Shown in pieces: positions 1 to 6,545 of a stretch of 22,097 nucleotides of DNA. A model generated the notes under the pieces. The model ran no database searches. It saw only the letters and a program-made list of their open reading frames with translations, and was not told where the DNA came from. Origin of the DNA: Chloroflexota bacterium (GTDB lineage: Bacteria; Chloroflexota; UBA6077); assembly GCA_021845945.1 (NCBI GenBank), contig JAJZRD010000036.1:1-22097 (forward strand), given 5' to 3'. The translations under genes were made by a program, and so were the position numbers. Within the stretch, counting starts at the first letter, position 1. The number at the start of each line of letters is the position of its first letter.

Positions 1-24
1 CTTCGCCACGATGGTTCTGACAGG

Positions 25-94
25 TGTCATCCTGAGCGATAGCGAAGGATCTCCTCTCGCCACGGGGAGATGCTTCGCTGCGCTCAGCATGACA
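25..94. repeat. 70-bp dispersed palindromic repeat, family A, copy 1
   Basis: The element begins TGTCATCCTGAGCG and ends CGCTCAGCATGACA, so its ends form an imperfect inverted repeat. Its reverse complement matches 4728-4797 over the same 70-bp length with only a few differences. No coding frame explains it. It looks like a small mobile palindromic element (MITE- or REP-like). Confidence 0.75.
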
Positions 95-218
95 GTACAT
101 GTCACCTTCTCTGTGGTCGTGTACTAGTACATTGCCACATTGGTTCTGATACGTAGGGTGGGGCCCTGTGCCCCACCGCCCGCGTGGCGATGATAGGCCG
201 CCGGCCCGCACATCAGGC

Positions 219-251
219 ACCGGGCGGCGGGGCAGAAGACCCCGCCCTACG
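219..251. repeat. GC-rich hairpin repeat, family E, copy 1
   Basis: GGCGGGG followed by CAGAAGA and CCCCGCC makes a tight hairpin. Nearly the same 33 bases recur at 10219-10251, again in a non-coding gap. The copy here lies just upstream of the CoA-transferase ribosome site. Confidence 0.6.
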
Positions 252-309
252 CCGCGGACTTGAGGAACGGCGCACTCAGTGGTTGAAGTCCCTTGGAGGT
301 TGCCCGCGA

Positions 310-1494
310 ATGTCTTTGACCGGCGTGCGAGTCCTCGATTTCTCCCGGGTGCTGGCCGGGCCCTACTGCTCCATGATGCTCGCGGAGCTGGGGGCCGAAG
401 TCATAAAGGTGGAGGAGCCCAACGGTGGCGACGAGGCCCGGGAATGGCCCCCCTTCATCCACGGCCAGAGCGGCTACTTCTTCTCCGTCAACCGGAGCAA
501 GCGCAGCGTCGCCATCGATCTGAAGAAGGAAGCGGGGAAGCGGATCGTCCGAGAGTTGGCCGCGCGGTCGGACGTGGTGGTGGAGAACTTCGCGCCCGGG
601 GTAACCCGCAGGTTGGGGATCGACTACCCGACTCTTGCCGCCCTCAAGCCGGATCTCATCTACTGCTCCATCTCGGGCTTCGGCCAGACGGGTCCCTACC
701 GGGACAAGAAGGCCTACGATCCCATCCTTCAGGCGATGTCGGGGCTGATGAGCGTGACCGGCCCCATGGGCGGCGAGCCGGCGAAGTGCGGCGTCGCCAT
801 CACCGACGTTGCCAGCGCCATCTTCGCCGCCTTCGCCATCAGCACCAGCCTCTATCGCCGGGAGAGGACCGGCCGGGGCCAGTACATCGACCTGGGGATG
901 CTGGACTGCTCCCTGGCGATGACGACCTTTCAGGCGGCCATCTACCTCTGTGGGGGCGAGGTGCCCGGGCTCTTCGGCTCCGAGAACCCCACCCGAGTCC
1001 CCAGTGCCAACTACCTGACCGCCGACGGACGCTACCTGCACCTGGTGGTCAACGATCGTCAGTGGCCGAAATTCTGTGAAATTCTGGACGTGCCGGAGCT
1101 GGCCTCGGATCCCGACTTCGCCAACAACAGGGCTCGGGTGGCCAACCGGGATCGGGTCAACGCCCTGGTCAGCCGGCGGATGCGCACCCGAAACGCCGAG
1201 GAGTGGCTGGCGCTCTTCGACGCCGAAGGGCTGCCCGCCGGGCCGGTGAACAGCCTGGACAGGGTCATCTCGGACCCTCAGGTGAAGGCGCGTGAGATGG
1301 TGCAGAGCTTCGAGCATCCCCTCGCCGGGGTGGTGGGGGCCATCGACATGCCCTTCCGCTTCGCCGAGGACGGTACCCACATCCGGAGTGCCCCGCCGCT
1401 GCTGGGCCAGCACACCGAGGAGATCCTGAGGGGGGTGCTGGGCTACTCCGGGGAAGAGGTGGAACGGCTGAAGTCGGAGGGTGTGGTGCGCTGA
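310..1494 (+). CDS. CaiB/BaiF family CoA-transferase
   Basis: This is a 394-residue class III CoA-transferase, a family that moves CoA between carboxylic acids in the cytoplasm through an aspartyl-CoA intermediate. The N-terminal LTGVRVLDFSRVLAGPYC and the AELGAEVIKVEEP segment that follows are hallmarks, and Asp166 in AITDVASA aligns by context with the catalytic aspartate (Asp169 of formyl-CoA transferase). Length is normal for the family. The ATG at 310 was chosen over an in-frame start at 184 because GGAGG at 295-299 precedes it and the homologous sequence begins there. It is the first gene of the plus-strand catabolic cluster and could activate or deactivate the hydroxy or dicarboxylic acid handled downstream. 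The substrate cannot be read from the sequence. Confidence 0.93.
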   Translation: MSLTGVRVLDFSRVLAGPYCSMMLAELGAEVIKVEEPNGGDEAREWPPFIHGQSGYFFSVNRSKRSVAIDLKKEAGKRIVRELAARSDVVVENFAPGVTRRLGIDYPTLAALKPDLIYCSISGFGQTGPYRDKKAYDPILQAMSGLMSVTGPMGGEPAKCGVAITDVASAIFAAFAISTSLYRRERTGRGQYIDLGMLDCSLAMTTFQAAIYLCGGEVPGLFGSENPTRVPSANYLTADGRYLHLVVNDRQWPKFCEILDVPELASDPDFANNRARVANRDRVNALVSRRMRTRNAEEWLALFDAEGLPAGPVNSLDRVISDPQVKAREMVQSFEHPLAGVVGAIDMPFRFAEDGTHIRSAPPLLGQHTEEILRGVLGYSGEEVERLKSEGVVR

Positions 1495-1505
1495 GACGGG
1501 GAGAT

Positions 1506-1603
1506 TCCCTCTCCCTATGGGAGAGGGTCGGGGTGAGGGCTCTTTGGTCGGCAACGCTCCAGCCCTCACCCGCCCTTGGGCGGCCTCTCCCAGGGGGAGA
1601 GGC
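1506..1603. repeat. Dispersed palindromic repeat, family B, copy 1
   Basis: The element starts CCCTCTCCCTATGGGAGAGG, then GTCGGGGTGAGGGCT, a short spacer, AGCCCTCACCCGCCC and a closing CTCTCCC/GGGAGAG hairpin. It is built of nested inverted repeats. A close relative lies at 2690-2822. It fills most of the gap between the CoA-transferase and the oxidoreductase gamma gene. Confidence 0.75.
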
Positions 1604-1620
1604 GGTTACGGATCGCCGGC

Positions 1621-1634
1621 AGGAGCCGGCTCCT
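1621..1634. repeat. AGGAGCCGGCTCCT palindrome, family D, copy 1
   Basis: A perfect 14-bp palindrome, followed by ACAGG, just before a ribosome binding site. The same core, extended to 18 bp, occurs at 12619-12636 in another operon. It may be a short mobile palindrome or a protein site. Confidence 0.5.
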
Positions 1635-1664
1635 ACAGGTACAGAGGACGAGGGAGGCGCAGAG

Positions 1665-2258
1665 ATGCACGAGAGCGTGATCGTCGCGGGCTTTGGCGGG
1701 CAGGGGATCCTCTTCGCGGGCCAGGTGCTCGCCTACGCGGGCCTCTTCGACGGCCGAGAGGTGGTGTGGATGCCCTCCTACGGGCCCGAGATGAGGGGAG
1801 GCACGGCCAACTGCACCGTGGTGATCTCCTCCACCAGGGTGCGTTCGCCCCTGGTGGCCAACCCCCTGGGCGTCATCGCTATGAACCGTCCCTCCTTCGA
1901 CCGGTTCGAGCCGGCCGTTCGTCCCGGCGGGGTGTTGATCGTCAACAGCTCTCTGATCGATGCCCGCTCCTCGCGCGCCGACATCCGATCGTACGAGGTC
2001 CCCGCCAACCACATCGCCGAGGAGTTGGGATCAGCCAAGGTGGCCAACCTGGTGGTGCTGGGGAGCTACGTGGCGGCGACCCAGGCGGTGTCCGTCGATT
2101 CGATCCTGCGGGGGATCGAGAAGGTGGTGTCCGGGGATCGAGCGGCCTTGCGGAGCCTCAACTTCGAGGCCTTCCGTCGGGGCGTGGAGGCGGTGGCGGC
2201 GGTAAGCCACCGCACTCCAAATGAGCGTGGGGCGACCGCCGGCCCTGTGGAAACCTGA
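1665..2258 (+). CDS. 2-oxoacid:ferredoxin oxidoreductase, gamma subunit
   Basis: A 197-residue protein matching the gamma (KorC/PorG-type) domain of 2-oxoacid:ferredoxin oxidoreductases, which oxidatively decarboxylate 2-oxoacids to acyl-CoA with ferredoxin as acceptor. The start VIVAGFGGQGILFAGQVLA and the motif PSYGPEMRGGTANCTVVIS are diagnostic. The ATG at 1665 is preceded by GGGAGG at 1652-1657; an in-frame start at 1533 would add repeat-derived residues. The alpha and beta subunits that carry the pyrophosphate-binding and catalytic parts are absent from this window, which is odd since the subunits are normally adjacent. It could pair with subunits elsewhere. The spacing to the next gene is 18 bp, so they are probably co-transcribed. 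Confidence 0.9.
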   Translation: MHESVIVAGFGGQGILFAGQVLAYAGLFDGREVVWMPSYGPEMRGGTANCTVVISSTRVRSPLVANPLGVIAMNRPSFDRFEPAVRPGGVLIVNSSLIDARSSRADIRSYEVPANHIAEELGSAKVANLVVLGSYVAATQAVSVDSILRGIEKVVSGDRAALRSLNFEAFRRGVEAVAAVSHRTPNERGATAGPVET

Positions 2259-2276
2259 GCAGGACGGAGAGAAGGA

Positions 2277-2678
2277 ATGAAGGTCAAGCGGGTAGAGCAC
2301 ATCGGGATCGTCGTCAAGAGCATAGAGGAGGTCTTGCCCTTCTACAATCTGTTGGGGTTGAAGGTGAATCTGACCGAGGAAGTCCCCGAGGTGGGACTGA
2401 AGATCGCCTTCCTGCCGGCGGGCGAGTCCAGCCTCGAGCTGCTGCAGCCCACGAGGGAGGACAGCTCCCAGGGCCGATTCCTGAAGGAGAAGGGAGAAGG
2501 CATGCATCACCTCTGCCTGCGGGTGGAGGACATCGACGAGGCGATCGAGGAGCTTCTCGCCGCAGGCTACCAGATGGTCGATCAGACCCCCAGGTCGGTG
2601 TTTGGAGGGAAGGCGAGAGTAGCCTTCGTTCATCCCAACTCTACCCACGGCGTTCGGCTGGAGTTGTGGCAGGAGTGA
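2277..2678 (+). CDS. mce: Methylmalonyl-CoA epimerase-like VOC protein
   Basis: A 133-residue vicinal-oxygen-chelate protein of the length and pattern of methylmalonyl-CoA epimerase, which interconverts the (R) and (S) forms of methylmalonyl-CoA. Likely metal ligands are His8 (VEHIGIVV), Glu54 (SLELLQP), His77 or His78 (MHHLCLRV) and Glu129 (GVRLELW), and FVHPNSTHGV resembles the conserved C-terminal part. The second ligand is Glu where the P. shermanii enzyme has Gln, and other VOC enzymes share the fold, so another CoA-ester or 2-hydroxyacid substrate is possible. It follows the gamma subunit by 18 bp, and both suggest acyl-CoA metabolism. Confidence 0.85.
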   Translation: MKVKRVEHIGIVVKSIEEVLPFYNLLGLKVNLTEEVPEVGLKIAFLPAGESSLELLQPTREDSSQGRFLKEKGEGMHHLCLRVEDIDEAIEELLAAGYQMVDQTPRSVFGGKARVAFVHPNSTHGVRLELWQE

Positions 2679-2689
2679 TATTCGATCCC

Positions 2690-2822
2690 CCTCTCCCAAA
2701 GGGAGAGATGAAGACTCCCTCTCCCTTTGGGAGAGGGTCGGGGTGAGGGCTCGTTCGGAGCCAGACAAAGAGCCCTCACCCGCCCTCGCTGCGCTCGGTC
2801 AGCCTTTCTCAAGGGGAGAGGC
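2690..2822. repeat. Dispersed palindromic repeat, family B, copy 2 (compound)
   Basis: It has the same architecture as 1506-1603: CCCTCTCCC/GGGAGAGGG hairpin, GTCGGGGTGAGGGCT, spacer, AGCCCTCACCCGCCC and a closing arm. An extra CCCTCTCCCAAAGGGAGAG hairpin precedes it, so this may be one copy nested beside a remnant of another. The spacer differs from copy 1, as expected for independently diverged mobile elements. Confidence 0.75.
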
Positions 2823-2879
2823 GCAAACATGCCCGAGGGCATGTTCACGGGGGTGAGGGCGATGGAAGGAGGTAACGCT

Positions 2880-3653
2880 ATGGCCGACACTCGGGAGGAG
2901 CTGAGGGCGTACCAGGACAGGCTGTGGGGATTGATCCCCACCGAGCGCATCACCCGGTTCAAGATCGAGCGACCGGCCCCCGCCGTGATCGCCGGCTACA
3001 GGGAGTTGGAGGAGCCGACCCCCGCCCTCTCCGACGTGCTGGATTCCATGGGGATCAATGGAACCATAGCCGCATCGCTGCTGCGTCCCGTGGTCCCGGG
3101 AAAGACGGTGGTGGGTCCGGCGGTCACCCTTCGCTACCTGGTGGAGCGGCTGACGGTGACCGAGTCCTTCGCGGAGAAGGCCGTGGCCAGGCTGGCCGAC
3201 CGGGAGGTGTACGCCGTGGCCGAGCCGGGTGACGTCGGCGTCATGGATGCTGCCGGTGCCGAGGTCTCCTGCCAAGGCGGGCTCTCCACCACCGTGGCTG
3301 TGGCCCGAGGGATGGCTGGGAACGTGGTGTACGGCGGCGTTCGGGACGTGGCCACCATTCGGGAGAAGCAGTACCCTACCTGGTCCGTTCACGTCACTCC
3401 TCGGACGGGCAAGTACCGGCTGGAGGCGATCGAGCTCAACGGCCCGGTCAGCGTCGCCGGGGTTCAGGTGCGGCCGGGCGATCTGGTGGTGGCCGACGAC
3501 ACCGGAGTGGTGGTGGTGCCGCTGGAGAGGGCCGAGGAGGTGCTCCGGCGGGCTCAGGAGGTGGCGGCCAAGGAGCGGCGGATCCTGGAGATGATGGCGG
3601 GGGGCGCGACCCTGGCGGAGATGCGCCAGGTGCTGCCGCCGGCCAGGTGGTAA
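2880..3653 (+). CDS. RraA-like family protein (aldolase/decarboxylase fold)
   Basis: A 257-residue member of the RraA / 4-hydroxy-4-methyl-2-oxoglutarate aldolase family, whose enzymatic members cleave 2-oxo-4-hydroxy acids or decarboxylate oxaloacetate using a divalent metal. Arg155-Asp156 in YGGVRDVAT is the substrate/metal pair, and GDLVVADDTGVVVVP is the typical C-terminal strand region. The aldolase motif G-x20-R-D-x2-E/D is present from Gly134 to Asp156, but its last position is Thr159, so activity may differ from classical aldolases. The ATG at 2880 follows AAGGAGGT (2866-2873), one of the best ribosome sites in the window; the longer in-frame ORF upstream is repeat DNA. Confidence 0.88.
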   Translation: MADTREELRAYQDRLWGLIPTERITRFKIERPAPAVIAGYRELEEPTPALSDVLDSMGINGTIAASLLRPVVPGKTVVGPAVTLRYLVERLTVTESFAEKAVARLADREVYAVAEPGDVGVMDAAGAEVSCQGGLSTTVAVARGMAGNVVYGGVRDVATIREKQYPTWSVHVTPRTGKYRLEAIELNGPVSVAGVQVRPGDLVVADDTGVVVVPLERAEEVLRRAQEVAAKERRILEMMAGGATLAEMRQVLPPARW

Positions 3654-3655
3654 CC

Positions 3656-3694
3656 AGTCCTGAGTCCTGGGGAAGCTAAACAGGACTCAGGACT
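3656..3694. repeat. Inverted repeat with 14-bp perfect arms, family C, copy 1
   Basis: AGTCCTGAGTCCTG at 3656-3669 is exactly complementary to CAGGACTCAGGACT at 3681-3694, with an 11-base spacer. It starts three bases after a stop codon, so it may act as a transcript hairpin, but there is no U-tract. Related pieces occur at 6155-6214 and 10265-10290. Confidence 0.7.
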
Positions 3695-3726
3695 CGGATT
3701 CGATACCGGGGGAGGGGTAGGTTGGC

Positions 3727-4698
3727 ATGAAGATCCTGGTGATCGGCAAGATCGACCCGGCAGGCCTTCGGATCCTGGAGCAGCAACAGTTCGAGCTGAC
3801 GATCCGCCCCTACCTGGACGGGCAGGAGTTGCTGGACGCCGTGCCCGGCCACGAGGTCATCCTGATGAGGGTGGATCAGTTCATAACCCGGCAGGTGATC
3901 GAGCGGGCCGATAGGCTGAGGATCATCGCCATCGCCTCCATCGGCACGGATCACATCGACCACCAGGCCGCCGCCGAGCGGGGCATCGTGCTGTTCAACA
4001 TCCCCGGCGGCAGCTCCCAATCGGTGGCGGAGTTCGCCCTCGGCCTCATTCTAAACATAACCAAGAAGATGGCGAAAGCCAACGGCGACCTGAAGGCGGG
4101 GAACTGGGATAGGGTCAAGTACGGCGGGTGGGAGCTGGAGGGGAAGACCCTGGGGATAGTGGGGATCGGCCAGATCGGAATGCGGGTGGCCCGACTTGCC
4201 CTTGCCTTCGGGATGAAGGTGATCGCCAACGATCCCTACGTCCGGATCGTCTACGACCCCAACGTCTGGGATGGGGTGACCCCCTCCTCCCGGATCGAAC
4301 TGCTGAGCCTGGAGGATCTGCTTGGGCGCTCCGACGTCGTGACCCTGCATTGCCCCCTCAACGAGGAGACCCGGCACTTGATTTCTGCGCGCGAGTTGGC
4401 GATGATGCAACCCCACGCGTACCTGATCAACACTGCCAGGGGACCGGTGGTGGACGAGCTCGCTCTCCGCGATGCACTCGTGGAGAGGAGAATCGCCGGT
4501 GCTGCGGTGGACGTCTTCGATAGCGAGCCGACTCGAGGCGTTCCCTTCCAGACCCCCCTCCAGGGGCTGGACGATGCGACGTGCATACTCAGCCCCCACC
4601 TGGGCGGGGTCACCCGCGAGTCCCAGGCGCGGATAGGGACGATGGTGGCGCAGCGCATCATGGAGGAAGCGAAGAAGCTGGGCATCTGGAACGGCTAG
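3727..4698 (+). CDS. D-isomer specific 2-hydroxyacid dehydrogenase
   Basis: A 323-residue NAD-dependent dehydrogenase of the SerA/D-2-hydroxyacid family, interconverting a 2-hydroxyacid and its 2-oxoacid. The nucleotide-binding motif GIVGIGQIG spans 143-151 with the acidic partner Asp169, and the catalytic trio is visible as Arg238 (NTARGPVV), Glu267 (DVFDSEP) and His291 (LSPHLGG). Length is typical; there is no ACT domain, so it is not a regulated long-form phosphoglycerate dehydrogenase. GGAGGGG at 3711-3717 supports the ATG. It lies between an aldolase-like gene and a LarA-like racemase, which points to a hydroxyacid catabolic step rather than serine synthesis. Sulfolactate dehydrogenase SlcC belongs to this family, so a sulfolactate role is one option. 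Confidence 0.93.
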   Translation: MKILVIGKIDPAGLRILEQQQFELTIRPYLDGQELLDAVPGHEVILMRVDQFITRQVIERADRLRIIAIASIGTDHIDHQAAAERGIVLFNIPGGSSQSVAEFALGLILNITKKMAKANGDLKAGNWDRVKYGGWELEGKTLGIVGIGQIGMRVARLALAFGMKVIANDPYVRIVYDPNVWDGVTPSSRIELLSLEDLLGRSDVVTLHCPLNEETRHLISARELAMMQPHAYLINTARGPVVDELALRDALVERRIAGAAVDVFDSEPTRGVPFQTPLQGLDDATCILSPHLGGVTRESQARIGTMVAQRIMEEAKKLGIWNG

Positions 4699-4727
4699 TA
4701 CTCCGCCCGAGCGGCTATGACAGCTAC

Positions 4728-4797
4728 TGTCATGCTGAGCGGAGCGAAGCATCTCCCGGTGGTGAGAGGAGATCCTTCGCTGCCGCTCAGGATGACA
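4728..4797. repeat. 70-bp dispersed palindromic repeat, family A, copy 2
   Basis: It begins TGTCATGCTGAGCGGAGCG and ends GCTCAGGATGACA; the whole 70 bp matches the reverse complement of 25-94. A single extra arm (TATCGCTCAGGATGACA) follows at about 4802-4818, so a second, partial copy seems to abut it. The element lies in the gap before the LarA-like gene and contains no supported frame. Confidence 0.78.
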
Positions 4798-4876
4798 GCT
4801 TTATCGCTCAGGATGACAGCTATCGGGAGCAGTTAGGCGGTGCACCGGGGCCAGGCGGCCACAGAGAGGAGATGAC

Positions 4877-6127
4877 ATGAGCGGTTATCCCAGATACCCG
4901 ATGCCGGACGTCGCGCTGGTGCGACGTCACTTCACGACCGATCGCGTCGAGGACGTAGCCGGCGAGGTTCGGAAGGAGTTGGCCCGGGTGGGGCTGGCCC
5001 GGAGGGTGAAGCCCGGCCAGCGGATCGCCCTGACGGCGGGTAGCCGGGGCGTGACCAACATCGCCCTGATCCTGGGGACCATCGCCGAGGAGCTGAAGAA
5101 GCTGGATGCGAAGCCCTTCGTCGTGCCGGCCATGGGAAGCCACGGCGGCGCCACGGCCGAGGGGCAGCTGGAGCTGATCGCCGAGTACGGCATCACCGAG
5201 GAGGCGCTGGGCATTCCGATCCACTCCTCCATGGAGACGGTGATCCTGGGCGAGACCCCCTACGGCGCCAAGATCCACATGGACAAGAACGCCTACAATG
5301 CCGACGGTGTCATCGTGGTAGGCCGGATCAAGAACCACACCTCCTTCCGGGCCCCTATCGAGAGCGGCCTGTGCAAGATGATGGCGATCGGCCTGGGGAA
5401 GCAGAAGGGGGCGGAGTCGGTCCACGACCACGGGCTGCCCCGGAACATCCCGGAGGCGGCCAAGGTAATGCTAGCCACCGGTAAGATAATGCTGGGCGTG
5501 GGGACGGTGGAAAATGCCTACCACAAGACCTACAAGGTCATCGCCACGCCGCCGGAGAAGATCCCCGACACCGACGTCGAGTACCTGAAGGTCGCCAACA
5601 AGATGCTCCCTCGGGTCCCCTTCGACTCCGCGGACGTTATCGTCGTCGACTGGATCGGCAAGAACATCTCCGGCACCGGCATGGACATGAACGTGATGGG
5701 GATGTGGCGACGCACCGGCGAGGCTCCCTATCCTCCCATATACAAGCGGATCGTGGTGCTGAACGTCCGGCCCGAGTCCCACGGCAACTGCGCGGGTCTG
5801 GGCGCGGCCGACTTCACCACCCGCAAGCTGGTGAACCAGTGGGATGCCCAGAAGACCTACTGGAACATGCTCACCGGCAACTTCCCTGAGGGGGCCAAGA
5901 TCCCCATGACCCTGGACAACGACCTGGAGGCGGTGGAGGTGGCGCTCCGCTCCGCCAAGCCCGAGGGCGGTGTCTTCGAGCTGGTGCGGATCAAGGACAC
6001 CATGAACCTGGACGAGTTCTACTGCACTGCGGGTCTGCTGGAGGATCTGAAGGGCGACCCGGAGTACGAGGTGATCAAGCCTCTCGGCCCCATGCCTCGG
6101 GATGCCGAGGGCAACCTGTTGTGGTAA
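4877..6127 (+). CDS. LarA-family nickel-dependent 2-hydroxyacid racemase/epimerase homologue
   Basis: A 416-residue protein with the lactate racemase (DUF2088) pattern. LarA racemises lactate using a nickel-pincer cofactor bound to a lysine, with three catalytic or nickel-binding histidines (His108, His174, Lys184, His200 in Lactiplantibacillus). Here His89 (AMGSHGG), His154 (RIKNHTSF), Lys167 (SGLCKMMA) and His183 (ESVHDHG) fall at spacings of 65, 13 and 16, close to LarA's 66, 10 and 16. The protein otherwise diverges, as expected for LarA homologues acting on other 2-hydroxyacids. AGAGGAG at 4865-4871 supports the ATG. The cofactor genes larB, larC and larE are not in the window. Next to a D-2-hydroxyacid dehydrogenase it would supply the right stereoisomer. 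Confidence 0.85.
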   Translation: MSGYPRYPMPDVALVRRHFTTDRVEDVAGEVRKELARVGLARRVKPGQRIALTAGSRGVTNIALILGTIAEELKKLDAKPFVVPAMGSHGGATAEGQLELIAEYGITEEALGIPIHSSMETVILGETPYGAKIHMDKNAYNADGVIVVGRIKNHTSFRAPIESGLCKMMAIGLGKQKGAESVHDHGLPRNIPEAAKVMLATGKIMLGVGTVENAYHKTYKVIATPPEKIPDTDVEYLKVANKMLPRVPFDSADVIVVDWIGKNISGTGMDMNVMGMWRRTGEAPYPPIYKRIVVLNVRPESHGNCAGLGAADFTTRKLVNQWDAQKTYWNMLTGNFPEGAKIPMTLDNDLEAVEVALRSAKPEGGVFELVRIKDTMNLDEFYCTAGLLEDLKGDPEYEVIKPLGPMPRDAEGNLLW

Positions 6128-6154
6128 GCAGCGGGCCAGGGAAGCTGAAGGCGA

Positions 6155-6214
6155 AGAGTCCTGGGTCCCGAGAGCAGCATGTTCGTAGCCAGGACTCGGC
6201 ACTCAGGACTCAGG
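6155..6214. repeat. Direct/inverted repeat cluster, family C, copy 2
   Basis: AGTCCTGGGTCCCGAG at the left and the tandem ACTCAGGACTCAGGACT at the right (6200-6216 region) form imperfect complementary arms. The same ACTCAGGACT word appears at 3656-3694. It fills the gap between the LarA-like gene and the lyase small subunit. No promoter or terminator can be defined. Confidence 0.55.
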
Positions 6215-6239
6215 ACTGGTCTCTGAATGGGAGGCGGGA

Positions 6240-6545
6240 ATGGCGGAACGGGCCATAGTGATCGATCCCCGGGACAGCGTCGCCGTGGCGGTGGTGGAGC
6301 TGGCGGCCGGGCAGCCCTGCACCGTGCGGGTGGGTGGCGAGACCCTGACCCTGCAGATACGGGAGAAGATTCCCTTCGGCCACAAGTTCGCCCTTCGAAG
6401 GATCGCCAGGGGCGATGGCGTTCTGAAATACGGCGAGGTGATCGGCGAGGCGACGGCGGAGATCGAGGCTGGTGCCTGGGTTCACGTTCACAACCTGGTC
6501 AGCCAGCGGGGCAGGATTCGCGTCGACAGGGAGGTCGGGAAGTGA
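6240..6545 (+). CDS. UxaA/SuyA-type lyase, small (SAF-domain) subunit
   Basis: A 101-residue SAF-domain protein equal to the N-terminal part of altronate/galactarate dehydratases and to the alpha subunit of (2R)-sulfolactate sulfo-lyase. IREKIPFGHKFALRRIARG, then VLKYGEVIG and WVHVHNLVS are the family signature, including the histidines of the HVHN turn. The gene is split from the large subunit as in SuyAB rather than fused as in E. coli UxaA. GGGAGG at 6229-6234 is placed 5 bases before the ATG. Its stop overlaps the next start by GTGA, so translation is coupled. Whether the substrate is a sugar acid or a sulfonated acid cannot be decided from sequence. Confidence 0.9.
   Translation: MAERAIVIDPRDSVAVAVVELAAGQPCTVRVGGETLTLQIREKIPFGHKFALRRIARGDGVLKYGEVIGEATAEIEAGAWVHVHNLVSQRGRIRVDREVGK

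Larger units (their letters stand above)
1..309. other. Non-coding leader with two repeat elements
   Basis: No gene is supported here. The stretch holds a 70-bp imperfect palindrome (25-94) and a second element (about 151-251) ending in a GGCGGGG/CCCCGCC hairpin, each related to copies elsewhere in the window. An open frame runs into the first gene from 184, but that upstream part is repeat sequence, and the well-placed ribosome site lies only before 310. I could not pick out a convincing promoter for the downstream operon. Confidence 0.6.

Noticed and set aside
184..309. N-terminal extension of the CoA-transferase
   Set aside because: The added residues come from a repeat element, and the conserved protein and ribosome site begin at 310.
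4699..4876. A small plus-strand open frame bridging the dehydrogenase and LarA-like genes
   Set aside because: It consists of family A repeat sequence and has no ribosome site or family resemblance.
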